This document shows positions 1-6,230 of a stretch of 14,570 nucleotides of DNA, piece by piece. Position 1 is the first letter of the stretch, and each line of letters begins with the position of its first letter. The stretch is from Coprococcus sp. Its GTDB lineage: Bacteria; Bacillota; Clostridia; Lachnospirales; Lachnospiraceae. The notes under the pieces were generated by a model that was given only the letters and a program-made list of their open reading frames with translations, did no database searches and was not told the DNA's origin. Position numbers and translations under genes: made by a program. The stretch lies in the NCBI GenBank assembly GCA_016297325.1, contig JAEDGW010000067.1, forward strand, positions 1 to 14,570. The letters are read 5' to 3'.

Positions 1-17
1 GAAAGAAGGATAAATAG

Positions 18-1322
18 ATGTACAGAGATATAGCGAAACTTGTGTTATACAGAGATCTGGGTGAGGACAGCATACTGATGAAGCTGTCAGGTATATTTGA
101 GGACTTCGATATGAAGAGAAGTGAGAATGCGGAGCTGTGTGCCCGTATCTATGATCAGATCAAGAGACTGCTTGACCTGGCGACAAGCTATGGATTTGAC
201 AAGAATCTGTGGCACAATTATCTTGCATTCATCCTCATCACAAATGAGAATTCATTCAGCATCACCTGTGAGAAGGTCGGTGCGAATGACGGAACAGTTA
301 ATTATTTTGCAAAGAATGATTTCAGAATATTCAAGAAGCTGTTCGACTTTGATTTCTCAGAGATAGAGAGCGCACTTGGGATAGACTGTTTCTCAACTAT
401 CAACAATTACAAGTCTATTGGCAAGAAGGAGAGAATGTACAATAAGAATGTCAGTGAGAAGGTTCAGGCTGTCAGCAATGCCATAGAGGAAGCTGAGAAT
501 GAGGATCAGATATTTGATATAGTTACATCATTCTATAAAGCATATGGTGTGGGAATGTTCGGACTCAACAAGGCGTTCAGGATCACACGTGAGCACGGTG
601 ATTTGGAATTTGTTCCAATCAACAATACAGAGGATGTCATGCTTGACGATCTCATCGGCTACGAGATCCAGAAGAAGAAGATTGTGGATAATACCGAGGC
701 ATTTGTGGAGGGACGCAAGGCGAACAATGCACTTCTCTTCGGAGACAGTGGAACAGGAAAATCCACAACTATCAAGGCGATCATCAATGAATACTATGAC
801 AGGGGACTTCGTATGATCGAGATCTACAAGCATCAGTTCCAGGATCTGTCACAGGTTATATCGCTTATCAAGAACAGAAATTACAGATTTATCATATACA
901 TGGATGATCTTTCATTTGAGGAATTTGAGATAGAGTACAAGTACCTCAAGGCGGTCATCGAGGGCGGACTGGAGATCAGGCCGGACAATGTGCTCATATA
1001 TGCCACATCGAACCGCCGTCATCTCATCAAGGAGACATGGAATGACAGGAACGATATGGAGAACAATAATGGTATCCACAGAAGTGATACTATCCAGGAG
1101 AAGCTGTCGCTGGTCAACAGATTTGGCGTAACTATCAGCTACAGCGCACCTTCACAGAAGGAGTATTTCGAGATCGTCAAGGGCCTTGCCGAGAAAGAGC
1201 ACATCACCATGGACGAGAAAGAGCTCTGTGCTGAGGCAAATAAGTGGGAACTTGCGCACGGCGGCATAAGCGGACGTACTGCGCAGCAGTTTATCAATTA
1301 TCTGAAGGGACAGGGAATGTAA
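18..1322 (+). CDS. DUF815-type AAA+ ATP-binding protein
   Basis: 434-residue cytoplasmic P-loop ATPase that I recognise as the DUF815 family; its cellular role is not established. The first ~200 residues are a helical family-specific region without catalytic motifs. The ATPase half shows the phrase GYEIQKKKIVDNTEAFVEGR (214-233), Walker A GDSGTGKST (242-250), Walker B FIIYMDDL (291-298), a sensor-1-like YATSN (328-332) and a sensor-2-like GISGR (416-420). It has no signal peptide or membrane segment. The start is set by AGAAGG (4-9) eight bases before the ATG. Any promoter lies outside the window. It ends 8 bases before the stem of a strong bidirectional terminator, so it is the last gene of its unit. 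Family assignment is firm; substrate and pathway are unknown. Confidence 0.9.
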   Translation: MYRDIAKLVLYRDLGEDSILMKLSGIFEDFDMKRSENAELCARIYDQIKRLLDLATSYGFDKNLWHNYLAFILITNENSFSITCEKVGANDGTVNYFAKNDFRIFKKLFDFDFSEIESALGIDCFSTINNYKSIGKKERMYNKNVSEKVQAVSNAIEEAENEDQIFDIVTSFYKAYGVGMFGLNKAFRITREHGDLEFVPINNTEDVMLDDLIGYEIQKKKIVDNTEAFVEGRKANNALLFGDSGTGKSTTIKAIINEYYDRGLRMIEIYKHQFQDLSQVISLIKNRNYRFIIYMDDLSFEEFEIEYKYLKAVIEGGLEIRPDNVLIYATSNRRHLIKETWNDRNDMENNNGIHRSDTIQEKLSLVNRFGVTISYSAPSQKEYFEIVKGLAEKEHITMDEKELCAEANKWELAHGGISGRTAQQFINYLKGQGM

Positions 1323-1370
1323 AAAAAATAGCGTATCTGGCGGAGATCAAGCAGCCAGATACGCTGTTTT
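1321..1370. terminator. Bidirectional intrinsic terminator
   Basis: A perfect 12-bp stem (1330-1341 AGCGTATCTGGC with 1354-1365) encloses a 12-base loop. On the plus strand it is followed by GTTTTTG. On the minus strand it is followed by a run of eight T (A run at 1321-1328). It therefore serves both the ATPase gene ending at 1322 and the convergent gene ending at 1378. Confidence 0.88.
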
Positions 1371-1377
1371 TGTATGA

Positions 1378-2988
1378 TTATTTAGCAGCTGATATTATAA
1401 CCGGAATGATATCACGGTATACAGTGTCAGTTGCTTCGTCTTGTTTAGCTGAACATAGAAATAACACGGTTCCATCGTCGCTTTCAATTGCAGCGGGTTT
1501 AGAATCAGCTGAATCGGAAGTGTATAGTGTATTTCCAGCGTAGTCCATATATATTGTTTTGTCTGAAGTATCTGTATAACTGAGATAATATTTTCCCAAA
1601 GAGAAATCCGCTGCATTGTCAACGGTGCATATTACAATGTCGTTTGGCATCACTATTGAGTAGATATTTTCCGATTCATCAGATCTTATACCTCCATAGC
1701 TGACTTTGAGATTTGAATTCAACATGTAATTACCGGTTTTCACTATATTCCCTTCATCATCAACGATGCAGTAACTGTCAGCATCTGGCATATATGCAAA
1801 TGCTTTTCCATCTATCATATCTTTTACGAAAACAAAGTCATTATCTGATAACGTATTAGTTTTAGCATTGTAGATTTTACAGTATTCTGCAGTATCGGCA
1901 TATTCGTCATCTGTTGATACGGCAGTAGGGACGACAAAACTGTTTTCGTTCAGAACACGCAAATTATTCTCCTGGACTCCTCTGAATGCAGGGATGTCAG
2001 AAATCTTTTTGCCATTTTCATCTATCACGAAAAAAGAAGACGAACTGCCAGAATTATCAAGCGGAGATTCAAAAATAGCAAAGTATCCCGAAGAATTGTA
2101 GCAAAGCTCAAAGACGGAACTGGTATCAGGAACGTATACCGGAGAACAGTCCAGATTGTAGATTCCCATAACCTCGGTTATTGTATTTTCCCCGTTGAGT
2201 TGTCCGATATGCGCTGCTTCATCTTCAGTCAGCAGATATTTATTTCCAACTATTGAAGTGAAAAGTTTGCCGTTGTCTAATTCCTGGTATTCTTTGAGTA
2301 TGTTTCCGTTGCAGTCAATGAGCTTGCTGATATGCGAATATGGGTTACATATTATTGCTGTGGTGTCATCTTTGTAAAAACCGTTGACACTGCCCTGATT
2401 TTCTGATCTTGCGATTTCGTTGCCATCAAAATCAAGGTATGCAGCATAGTATGTGTTATTTTCACTTACATATATGCTTAGTTTAATGATGTCTAAATTC
2501 GGGTTCCCGACAAATGTTATTTCTCTTTGGTCCATAGGAAGTATAAATTTTCCCGTGCCGTCCATGAATCCATAGCCTCTTTCGCCATCAGTTACTATCA
2601 AATATCCATTTCTGGAGGATACAATTCGGTATTCTGTGCGGAATTCCTTTAATTCACTCATCTCATGCCTGACTGTTGCGTTTAGATTGTCGGTTACTGG
2701 GCTGGCATCGTCTGAGTTATCGTCCGTGCCATCAGAGATAGGGGAAGTGATGTTTTCGTTGTCATTTGCAGAGTTATCTGATACCTGGGTGTCTGGACTT
2801 CCTTGATCTGGGGATGACTTTCTGTATTTGCTGAGGGTGATCAATTCTACAGCTATCACGATGACCATGACAGCGAGAAATATTGGCAGTACGATGAAAA
2901 GTTTTGATCTTTTCTTTGGCTTTACGTGCTGGCCTGCCGTGATACATGATCGGACTGAAAGTCGTATTTCCGCAGGTAGGACATACAT
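1378..2988 (-). CDS. Membrane-anchored WG-repeat-like protein, main reading frame (5' end in another frame)
   Basis: This frame holds most of a protein of unknown function. Numbered from the 2988 ATG, it has a basic patch (KPKKRSK, 24-30), one transmembrane helix (about 30-52), a Ser/Asp/Asn-rich acidic linker (about 55-105) and a long domain made of degenerate beta units. The clearest unit is GERGYGFMDGTGKFILP (135-151), close to the WG repeat pattern; weaker echoes include LDFDGNEI, IDCNGNIL, VDDEGNIV and MDYAGNTL. The helix followed by a polar linker suggests that the repeat domain sits outside the membrane. The ATG at 2988 is not a credible start: it has no ribosome binding site and lies inside the zinc-ribbon coding sequence of the overlapping frame. 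A +1 shift near 2910 joins the two frames into about 551 residues. The gene is either broken or affected by a base-call error. Homologues with this zinc-ribbon/helix/WG layout are common in clostridia (general knowledge). Confidence 0.7.
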   Translation of the reverse strand: MYVLPAEIRLSVRSCITAGQHVKPKKRSKLFIVLPIFLAVMVIVIAVELITLSKYRKSSPDQGSPDTQVSDNSANDNENITSPISDGTDDNSDDASPVTDNLNATVRHEMSELKEFRTEYRIVSSRNGYLIVTDGERGYGFMDGTGKFILPMDQREITFVGNPNLDIIKLSIYVSENNTYYAAYLDFDGNEIARSENQGSVNGFYKDDTTAIICNPYSHISKLIDCNGNILKEYQELDNGKLFTSIVGNKYLLTEDEAAHIGQLNGENTITEVMGIYNLDCSPVYVPDTSSVFELCYNSSGYFAIFESPLDNSGSSSSFFVIDENGKKISDIPAFRGVQENNLRVLNENSFVVPTAVSTDDEYADTAEYCKIYNAKTNTLSDNDFVFVKDMIDGKAFAYMPDADSYCIVDDEGNIVKTGNYMLNSNLKVSYGGIRSDESENIYSIVMPNDIVICTVDNAADFSLGKYYLSYTDTSDKTIYMDYAGNTLYTSDSADSKPAAIESDDGTVLFLCSAKQDEATDTVYRDIIPVIISAAK

Positions 2989-3034
2989 TTATATGATCCT
3001 CGGTAATACAGCCACACATATTGCATTGTTTCAT
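2774..3034 (-). pseudogene. Zinc-ribbon N-terminus of the WG-like protein, frame-shifted from its body
   Basis: This frame begins with ATG at 3034, preceded by a weak GGAAA ribosome binding site. It encodes a short zinc ribbon with the Cys pairs CNMC (residues 4-7) and CPTC (18-21), then a basic stretch RPARKAKEK (34-42). After that it becomes implausible (NISRCHGHRDSC) and stops at 2774. The adjacent +1 frame carries the expected continuation KRSKLF plus a hydrophobic helix. Removing one A from the AAAA run (TTTT at 2910-2913 on the plus strand) gives RPARKAKERSKLFIVLP, a natural zinc-ribbon-to-membrane-helix junction. I read both entries as one original gene, 3034 down to 1378. Confidence 0.65.
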
Positions 3035-3071
3035 ATACTGATTTCCATTCTATTAGATTATTGATGTTAGA

Positions 3072-3100
3072 AGCATAAAATATCGAGTGGGTCGTCACAA
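3072..3100 (-). promoter_or_regulatory. Candidate promoter for the zinc-ribbon/WG gene
   Basis: On the minus strand TTGTGA (3100-3095) and TATGCT (3077-3072) are separated by 17 bases, 38 bases before the ATG at 3034. Both boxes are imperfect. A 12-bp palindrome overlaps the -35 box, which would suit an operator. Confidence 0.33.
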
Positions 3101-3109
3101 CATATGTTG
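3098..3109. promoter_or_regulatory. 12-bp perfect palindrome, possible operator
   Basis: CAACATATGTTG is a perfect palindrome. It lies between divergent transcription units and overlaps the candidate -35 box of the minus-strand gene. The sequence does not tell which regulator, if any, would bind. Confidence 0.3.
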
Positions 3110-3165
3110 CATAATTTGGCAGATATCGTGCATGATTTTTTGTTGTTGTGCGGAGAAAAACTGTA

Positions 3166-3194
3166 TTGAACTCACAGGTATAGTCTGATATTAT
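3166..3194 (+). promoter_or_regulatory. Sigma-A promoter of the microprotein/HypE-like/trmL operon
   Basis: TTGAAC (3166-3171), a 17-base spacer and TATTAT (3189-3194), with TG one base upstream of the -10 box (extended -10). Each box is close to the housekeeping consensus. It lies about 55 bases upstream of the first start codon of the unit. Confidence 0.65.
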
Positions 3195-3248
3195 AGAATA
3201 GATTTAGGAGTTTGTAGAGACAGATACTTTGATAAGGAGTGTGTAAAG

Positions 3249-3353
3249 ATGATAGATCTCAGCAGCAAAAAGGGAAGAACATGGATATCAAGGATCATAG
3301 TTGCGATTCTCTGTATAGCTATGGTTGTTACCCTTTTGATATCAGCATTTTAA
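3249..3353 (+). CDS. 34-residue single-helix membrane microprotein
   Basis: A short ORF with a near-ideal ribosome binding site (AAGGAG 3234-3239, 9 bases before the ATG) and a strong promoter about 55 bases upstream, which is why I count it as real. The product starts with a polar, basic segment, MIDLSSKKGRTWISR (1-15), followed by one hydrophobic helix IIVAILCIAMVVTLLISAF reaching the C-terminus (16-34). The positive-inside rule puts the N-terminus in the cytoplasm. I do not recognise the family; clostridial genomes carry many such one-helix proteins next to unrelated genes. It is the first gene of the apparent operon, 55 bases before the HypE-like gene. It could be a translated leader peptide rather than a protein with its own function. 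Confidence 0.6.
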   Translation: MIDLSSKKGRTWISRIIVAILCIAMVVTLLISAF

Positions 3354-3408
3354 TACAGATTGGGCATGCGTGGTGTAAGCTGCGTGAGTGCCTGTTAGGA
3401 GAGTTCGT

Positions 3409-4389
3409 ATGAGAGGAAAGTTTGGAGAGCATCAGACGGTGCGATCAATTCTTAAGAGCCTTCCCAAAACTGTCCATAGTGATGTAACAAGAGCCGGAAT
3501 AGGAGAAGACTATGCCCGGCTCTTGTTGTATAGTGGAGAAGATATAAATGTGGCGGCGGGTGTGTGTGGAGACTCAGGTGAAGCCGGGCTCAGACTTGAC
3601 ATAGTCAGATTGTACAACAGTTTGAGGATTGGCGGATATGAGCCGTGGGCTGCTACGGATACGATAGTCATGCCGGACAGTGACGAGAGAAGGATGAAGA
3701 AGCTTCTTAGAAAACTGGCTGGTATATGCGCAGAATATGGCGTGGATATTGCAGCCGGACATACTGAGGTAAACAGCTTGGTGGCAGAGCCCATCATAAG
3801 TATAACGATGATAGGCAGGAGGTCTGAGCCGGATATAGATGGCTTGTCTGCTGATCATAAAAATGCCGCTGAGATAAAAGCCGGTGCCGACATAGTTATG
3901 TGTGGACAGACCGGAGTTGGCGGTACGATACAGTTATATTTTGATCATCAGAAGGAACTGTTTTCGAGGTATTCAGAGAGTTATCTGAGACCCGTTGAAC
4001 AGCTTGGCAGGCTTATAACACTTGAAAAACAGGTTGATATAGCCTATGCACACGGTGTCAGGTATGCCCATGATATATCCAGGGGAGGTGTATTTGCCGC
4101 ACTCTGGGAGATGGGAGATGCCCTGGGGTCAGGGCTTTGTGTGTGTCATGACGACATTCCGATACTTCAGGAGACTATAGAGATATGTGAACATACGGGT
4201 GACAATCCGTATATGATAGATGGATGTGGTGCAGCGTTGTTTGTCACAGCAGATGGTGAGGCACTTTCAGACAAATTGTATGAAGCAGGATATGAGGCTG
4301 CGGTCATAGGACATTTGACGGAGGGAAGTGACCGTGTTGTGACACACGATGATGAGAGACGATTCCTCACACCGCCGAGGTATTTGTAG
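3409..4389 (+). CDS. AIR synthase/HypE-related protein lacking the C-terminal cysteine
   Basis: 326-residue cytoplasmic protein of the PurM/SelD/ThiL/HypE ATP-binding superfamily, closest in layout to the hydrogenase maturation factor HypE. Visible signatures are an N-terminal acidic GIGEDYA (31-37) in place of the usual DDAAV-like motif, AAGHTEV (115-121), a glycine-rich GQTGVGG (166-172) and HDISRGGVFAALWEM (221-235). True HypE ends in PRIC, whose cysteine carries the thiocarboxamide later turned into cyanide. Here the end is FLTPPRYL, so that chemistry cannot occur as known. No HypF, HypC or HypD genes are nearby. The start at 3409 is set by AGGAGA (3397-3402) six bases upstream; a GTG at 3388 is in frame but has no site. 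It is followed after 81 bases by trmL. The superfamily is certain, the reaction unknown. Confidence 0.8.
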   Translation: MRGKFGEHQTVRSILKSLPKTVHSDVTRAGIGEDYARLLLYSGEDINVAAGVCGDSGEAGLRLDIVRLYNSLRIGGYEPWAATDTIVMPDSDERRMKKLLRKLAGICAEYGVDIAAGHTEVNSLVAEPIISITMIGRRSEPDIDGLSADHKNAAEIKAGADIVMCGQTGVGGTIQLYFDHQKELFSRYSESYLRPVEQLGRLITLEKQVDIAYAHGVRYAHDISRGGVFAALWEMGDALGSGLCVCHDDIPILQETIEICEHTGDNPYMIDGCGAALFVTADGEALSDKLYEAGYEAAVIGHLTEGSDRVVTHDDERRFLTPPRYL

Positions 4390-4470
4390 AAGATTTCTAT
4401 CTGGAATGGGCGGCGGCTGTTTGTGAGCACGTCCCAGATTGGATATATTTTATACGAGGAGAATACAGAG

Positions 4471-4983
4471 ATGTTGAATATTGTGTTACATGAACCGGAG
4501 ATTCCGGCAAATACAGGAAATATAGGAAGAACCTGTGTGGCAGCAGGCGCGAGGCTGCACCTTATAGAGCCGCTGGGATTCCAGATAAATGAAAAGCAGT
4601 TAAAGCGTGCAGGGCTTGACTACTGGGACAAGCTTGACGTCACAACGTATGTGAATTTTGAGGATTTTCTTGCGAAGAATCCAGGTGCAAAGATATATAT
4701 GGCGACCACAAAGGCCAGAAAGAAATACACAGATGTAAAATTTGAGGATGACGCATATATCATGTTTGGCAAGGAGAGTGCCGGAATTCCGGAGGAGATT
4801 CTTGTCGATTATAAAGAGACAGCCATCAGAATCCCGATGTTCCCGGACATAAGATCCTTAAACCTTGGCAATTCAGTGGCGATCGTGCTCTACGAGGCAC
4901 TCAGACAGAACGACTTCCCAGGCCTTGAGGAGGCCGGTAACCTCCACAGACTAAATTGGGATTTGCCATCAAGCGAAGCTTGA
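4471..4983 (+). CDS. trmL: tRNA (cytidine(34)-2'-O)-methyltransferase
   Basis: 170-residue SPOUT-class methyltransferase that uses S-adenosylmethionine to 2'-O-methylate the wobble nucleotide 34 of leucine tRNAs (known for TrmL/CspR; slightly longer than the ~157-160 residues usual). All three conserved motifs are present: NTGNIGRTC (14-22), MFGKESAGIPEEIL (98-111) and the knot segment IRIPMFPDIRSLNLGNSVAI (119-138), with the expected Asn and Arg residues. The last ~20 residues are a short extra tail. The start at 4471 is chosen for GAGGAG (4456-4461) nine bases upstream and because the protein then begins directly with the family's LNIVLHEPEIP. An in-frame GTG at 4423 would add 16 unconserved residues. 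It lies between the HypE-like and WYL genes, probably in one operon. Confidence 0.93.
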   Translation: MLNIVLHEPEIPANTGNIGRTCVAAGARLHLIEPLGFQINEKQLKRAGLDYWDKLDVTTYVNFEDFLAKNPGAKIYMATTKARKKYTDVKFEDDAYIMFGKESAGIPEEILVDYKETAIRIPMFPDIRSLNLGNSVAIVLYEALRQNDFPGLEEAGNLHRLNWDLPSSEA

Positions 4984-4989
4984 CGACAA

Positions 4990-5007
4990 AGCACGCATCA
5001 GCGTGCT
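4990..5007 (+). other. Short intercistronic stem-loop after trmL
   Basis: A 7-bp perfect stem, AGCACGC with GCGTGCT, closes a 4-base ATCA loop just after the trmL stop and 27 bases before the WYL gene. No T run follows, so it looks like an RNA processing or stability element rather than a terminator. Confidence 0.4.
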
Positions 5008-5034
5008 GCCTATTAATGTATAGAGGGGGACAAT

Positions 5035-6099
5035 ATGTATCCTACAAGTGGAAAAAAGATGCTGAATATATGCATCCTTGATATTCTGAAAAAATATACA
5101 GACTGCGATCATCCGATGGATCAGAAGGACATCATGGCGAAGCTGAAAGAAGACTATGACATGACTGTTGAGAGAAAGTCCATAAAGGCCAATCTGAACT
5201 GTCTGGTGGACTATGGATATGATATAGAATATACAGAGACAGAGCGTGAGAAGAAGGATGGCACGACTGAGGTCATCACATCGGATTGGTACTACAACCA
5301 CGAATTTGATGATGCAGAGCTCAGGATGATGATAGACAGTATATTGTTTTCAAAGACAATACCGGCAGGACAGGCACAGCAGCTCATCGATAAGATAGCA
5401 GGGCTGTCCAACATTTATTTTACAAATAAGATGACACACGTGAGCAGCCTTCCGGGACTGGAGCATACAAGCAACAAGCAGACGCTTTTTAATGTGGGGA
5501 TTATAGACGATGCGATATCTGAGCACAAGCAGATATCATTTCTATACAATAACTATGGCGAGGACAAGAAGCTTCATCCGCGACGCGAGGAACCGTATAT
5601 AGTTAATCCGTATCAGATGGTTGCAAATGACGGCAAGTATTACCTCATCTGTAATTATGACAAGTACGATTCTCTGTCCAATTACAGGATAGACAAGATG
5701 ACACAGGTGCAGATCGTAAACAGTCCTGTCAAGGACCGCTCAAAGGTTAAGGGAATGGAGCATGGACTGAATTTGCCAAAGCATATGGCGGAGCATATCT
5801 ATATGTTTGCAGATGAGCCTGCGACCATAGTTCTCAGGGTGAATAAGCGCGCGATTTCAGATGTGGTTGACTGGTTTGGAAGCAATTTTGATGTGATAGG
5901 TGAGGACATAGCAAGGCAGTACGAAGGGTTCCGTGAGACGGATGACGATGTGACCTATGTGCGCCTTGTGTGCAGCCGGCAGGCCATGGCCCACTGGGCT
6001 ATGCAGTATGGTACGGTCTGCGAGGTGATATATCCAACCGATCTGCGAACTCAGATCGGCGATGCCGTGAAAGCGATGAATGAGAGATATAATAATTAA
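5035..6099 (+). CDS. WYL-domain transcriptional regulator
   Basis: 354-residue protein of the YafY/DeoR-like WYL family. Residues about 8-65 form a winged helix-turn-helix (MLNICILDILKKYTD; KSIKANLNCLVDYGYDIEY, the wing-helix region). Residues about 150-230 are the WYL domain, with HPRREEPYIVNPYQMV (181-196) and KYYLICNYDKYDSLSNYRID (201-220); the nominal W-Y-L triplet appears here as YYL. About 260-350 fits the C-terminal WCX region (ATIVLRVNKRA; GTVCEVIYPTDL). WYL domains sense ligands, often nucleic acid or nucleotides, but the ligand and target genes here are unknown. The start at 5035 has a GA-rich site (GAGGGGGA, 5024-5031) at rather short spacing. It is 51 bases after trmL and last in the operon, with the terminator-like palindrome 26 bases past its stop. 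It has no defence or DNA-repair neighbours, unlike many WYL regulators. Confidence 0.87.
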   Translation: MYPTSGKKMLNICILDILKKYTDCDHPMDQKDIMAKLKEDYDMTVERKSIKANLNCLVDYGYDIEYTETEREKKDGTTEVITSDWYYNHEFDDAELRMMIDSILFSKTIPAGQAQQLIDKIAGLSNIYFTNKMTHVSSLPGLEHTSNKQTLFNVGIIDDAISEHKQISFLYNNYGEDKKLHPRREEPYIVNPYQMVANDGKYYLICNYDKYDSLSNYRIDKMTQVQIVNSPVKDRSKVKGMEHGLNLPKHMAEHIYMFADEPATIVLRVNKRAISDVVDWFGSNFDVIGEDIARQYEGFRETDDDVTYVRLVCSRQAMAHWAMQYGTVCEVIYPTDLRTQIGDAVKAMNERYNN

Positions 6100-6125
6100 T
6101 ATTTAGCTTTATAAAAGATATCCAT

Positions 6126-6190
6126 GGGTCAGGCCCCCATCGAAAAGTCATTTTTTTTAGTCTTTTTCGATGGGGCCTGACCCCTTTTGT
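6126..6190 (+). terminator. Long palindrome acting as probable terminator, repeat-like
   Basis: 22-base arms (6126-6147 and 6162-6183) share GGGTCAGGCCCC and ATCGAAAA and differ only by one extra C on the left and one extra A on the right. The loop of about 14 bases contains eight T. TTTTGTTT follows the right arm, giving a terminator for the WYL gene on the plus strand. On the minus strand no T run follows, so it is less convincing for the kinase gene. Arms this long and G/C-rich are unusual for a terminator and suggest a dispersed palindromic repeat. Confidence 0.7.
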
Positions 6191-6198
6191 TTAGAAAG

Positions 6199-6215
6199 AG
6201 CCTGATCCTGTTTGG
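6199..6215. repeat. Degenerate partial copy of the palindrome arm
   Basis: The stretch AGCCTGATCCTGTTTGG resembles the right arm and tail of the adjacent palindrome (GGCCTGACCCCTTTTGT). It may be a decayed half-copy of the same repeat. The match is short and imperfect. Confidence 0.3.
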
Positions 6216-6230
6216 CAGAGTCTGCGTTTG

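Noticed and set aside
2880..2940. Programmed ribosomal frameshift in the zinc-ribbon/WG gene
   Set aside because: The needed shift is +1 and I see no slippery codon next to a stop or stimulatory structure. A mutation or sequencing error is simpler.
4423..4470. Upstream GTG start for trmL
   Set aside because: No ribosome binding site. The added residues are not part of the family, and ATG at 4471 has GAGGAG at proper spacing.
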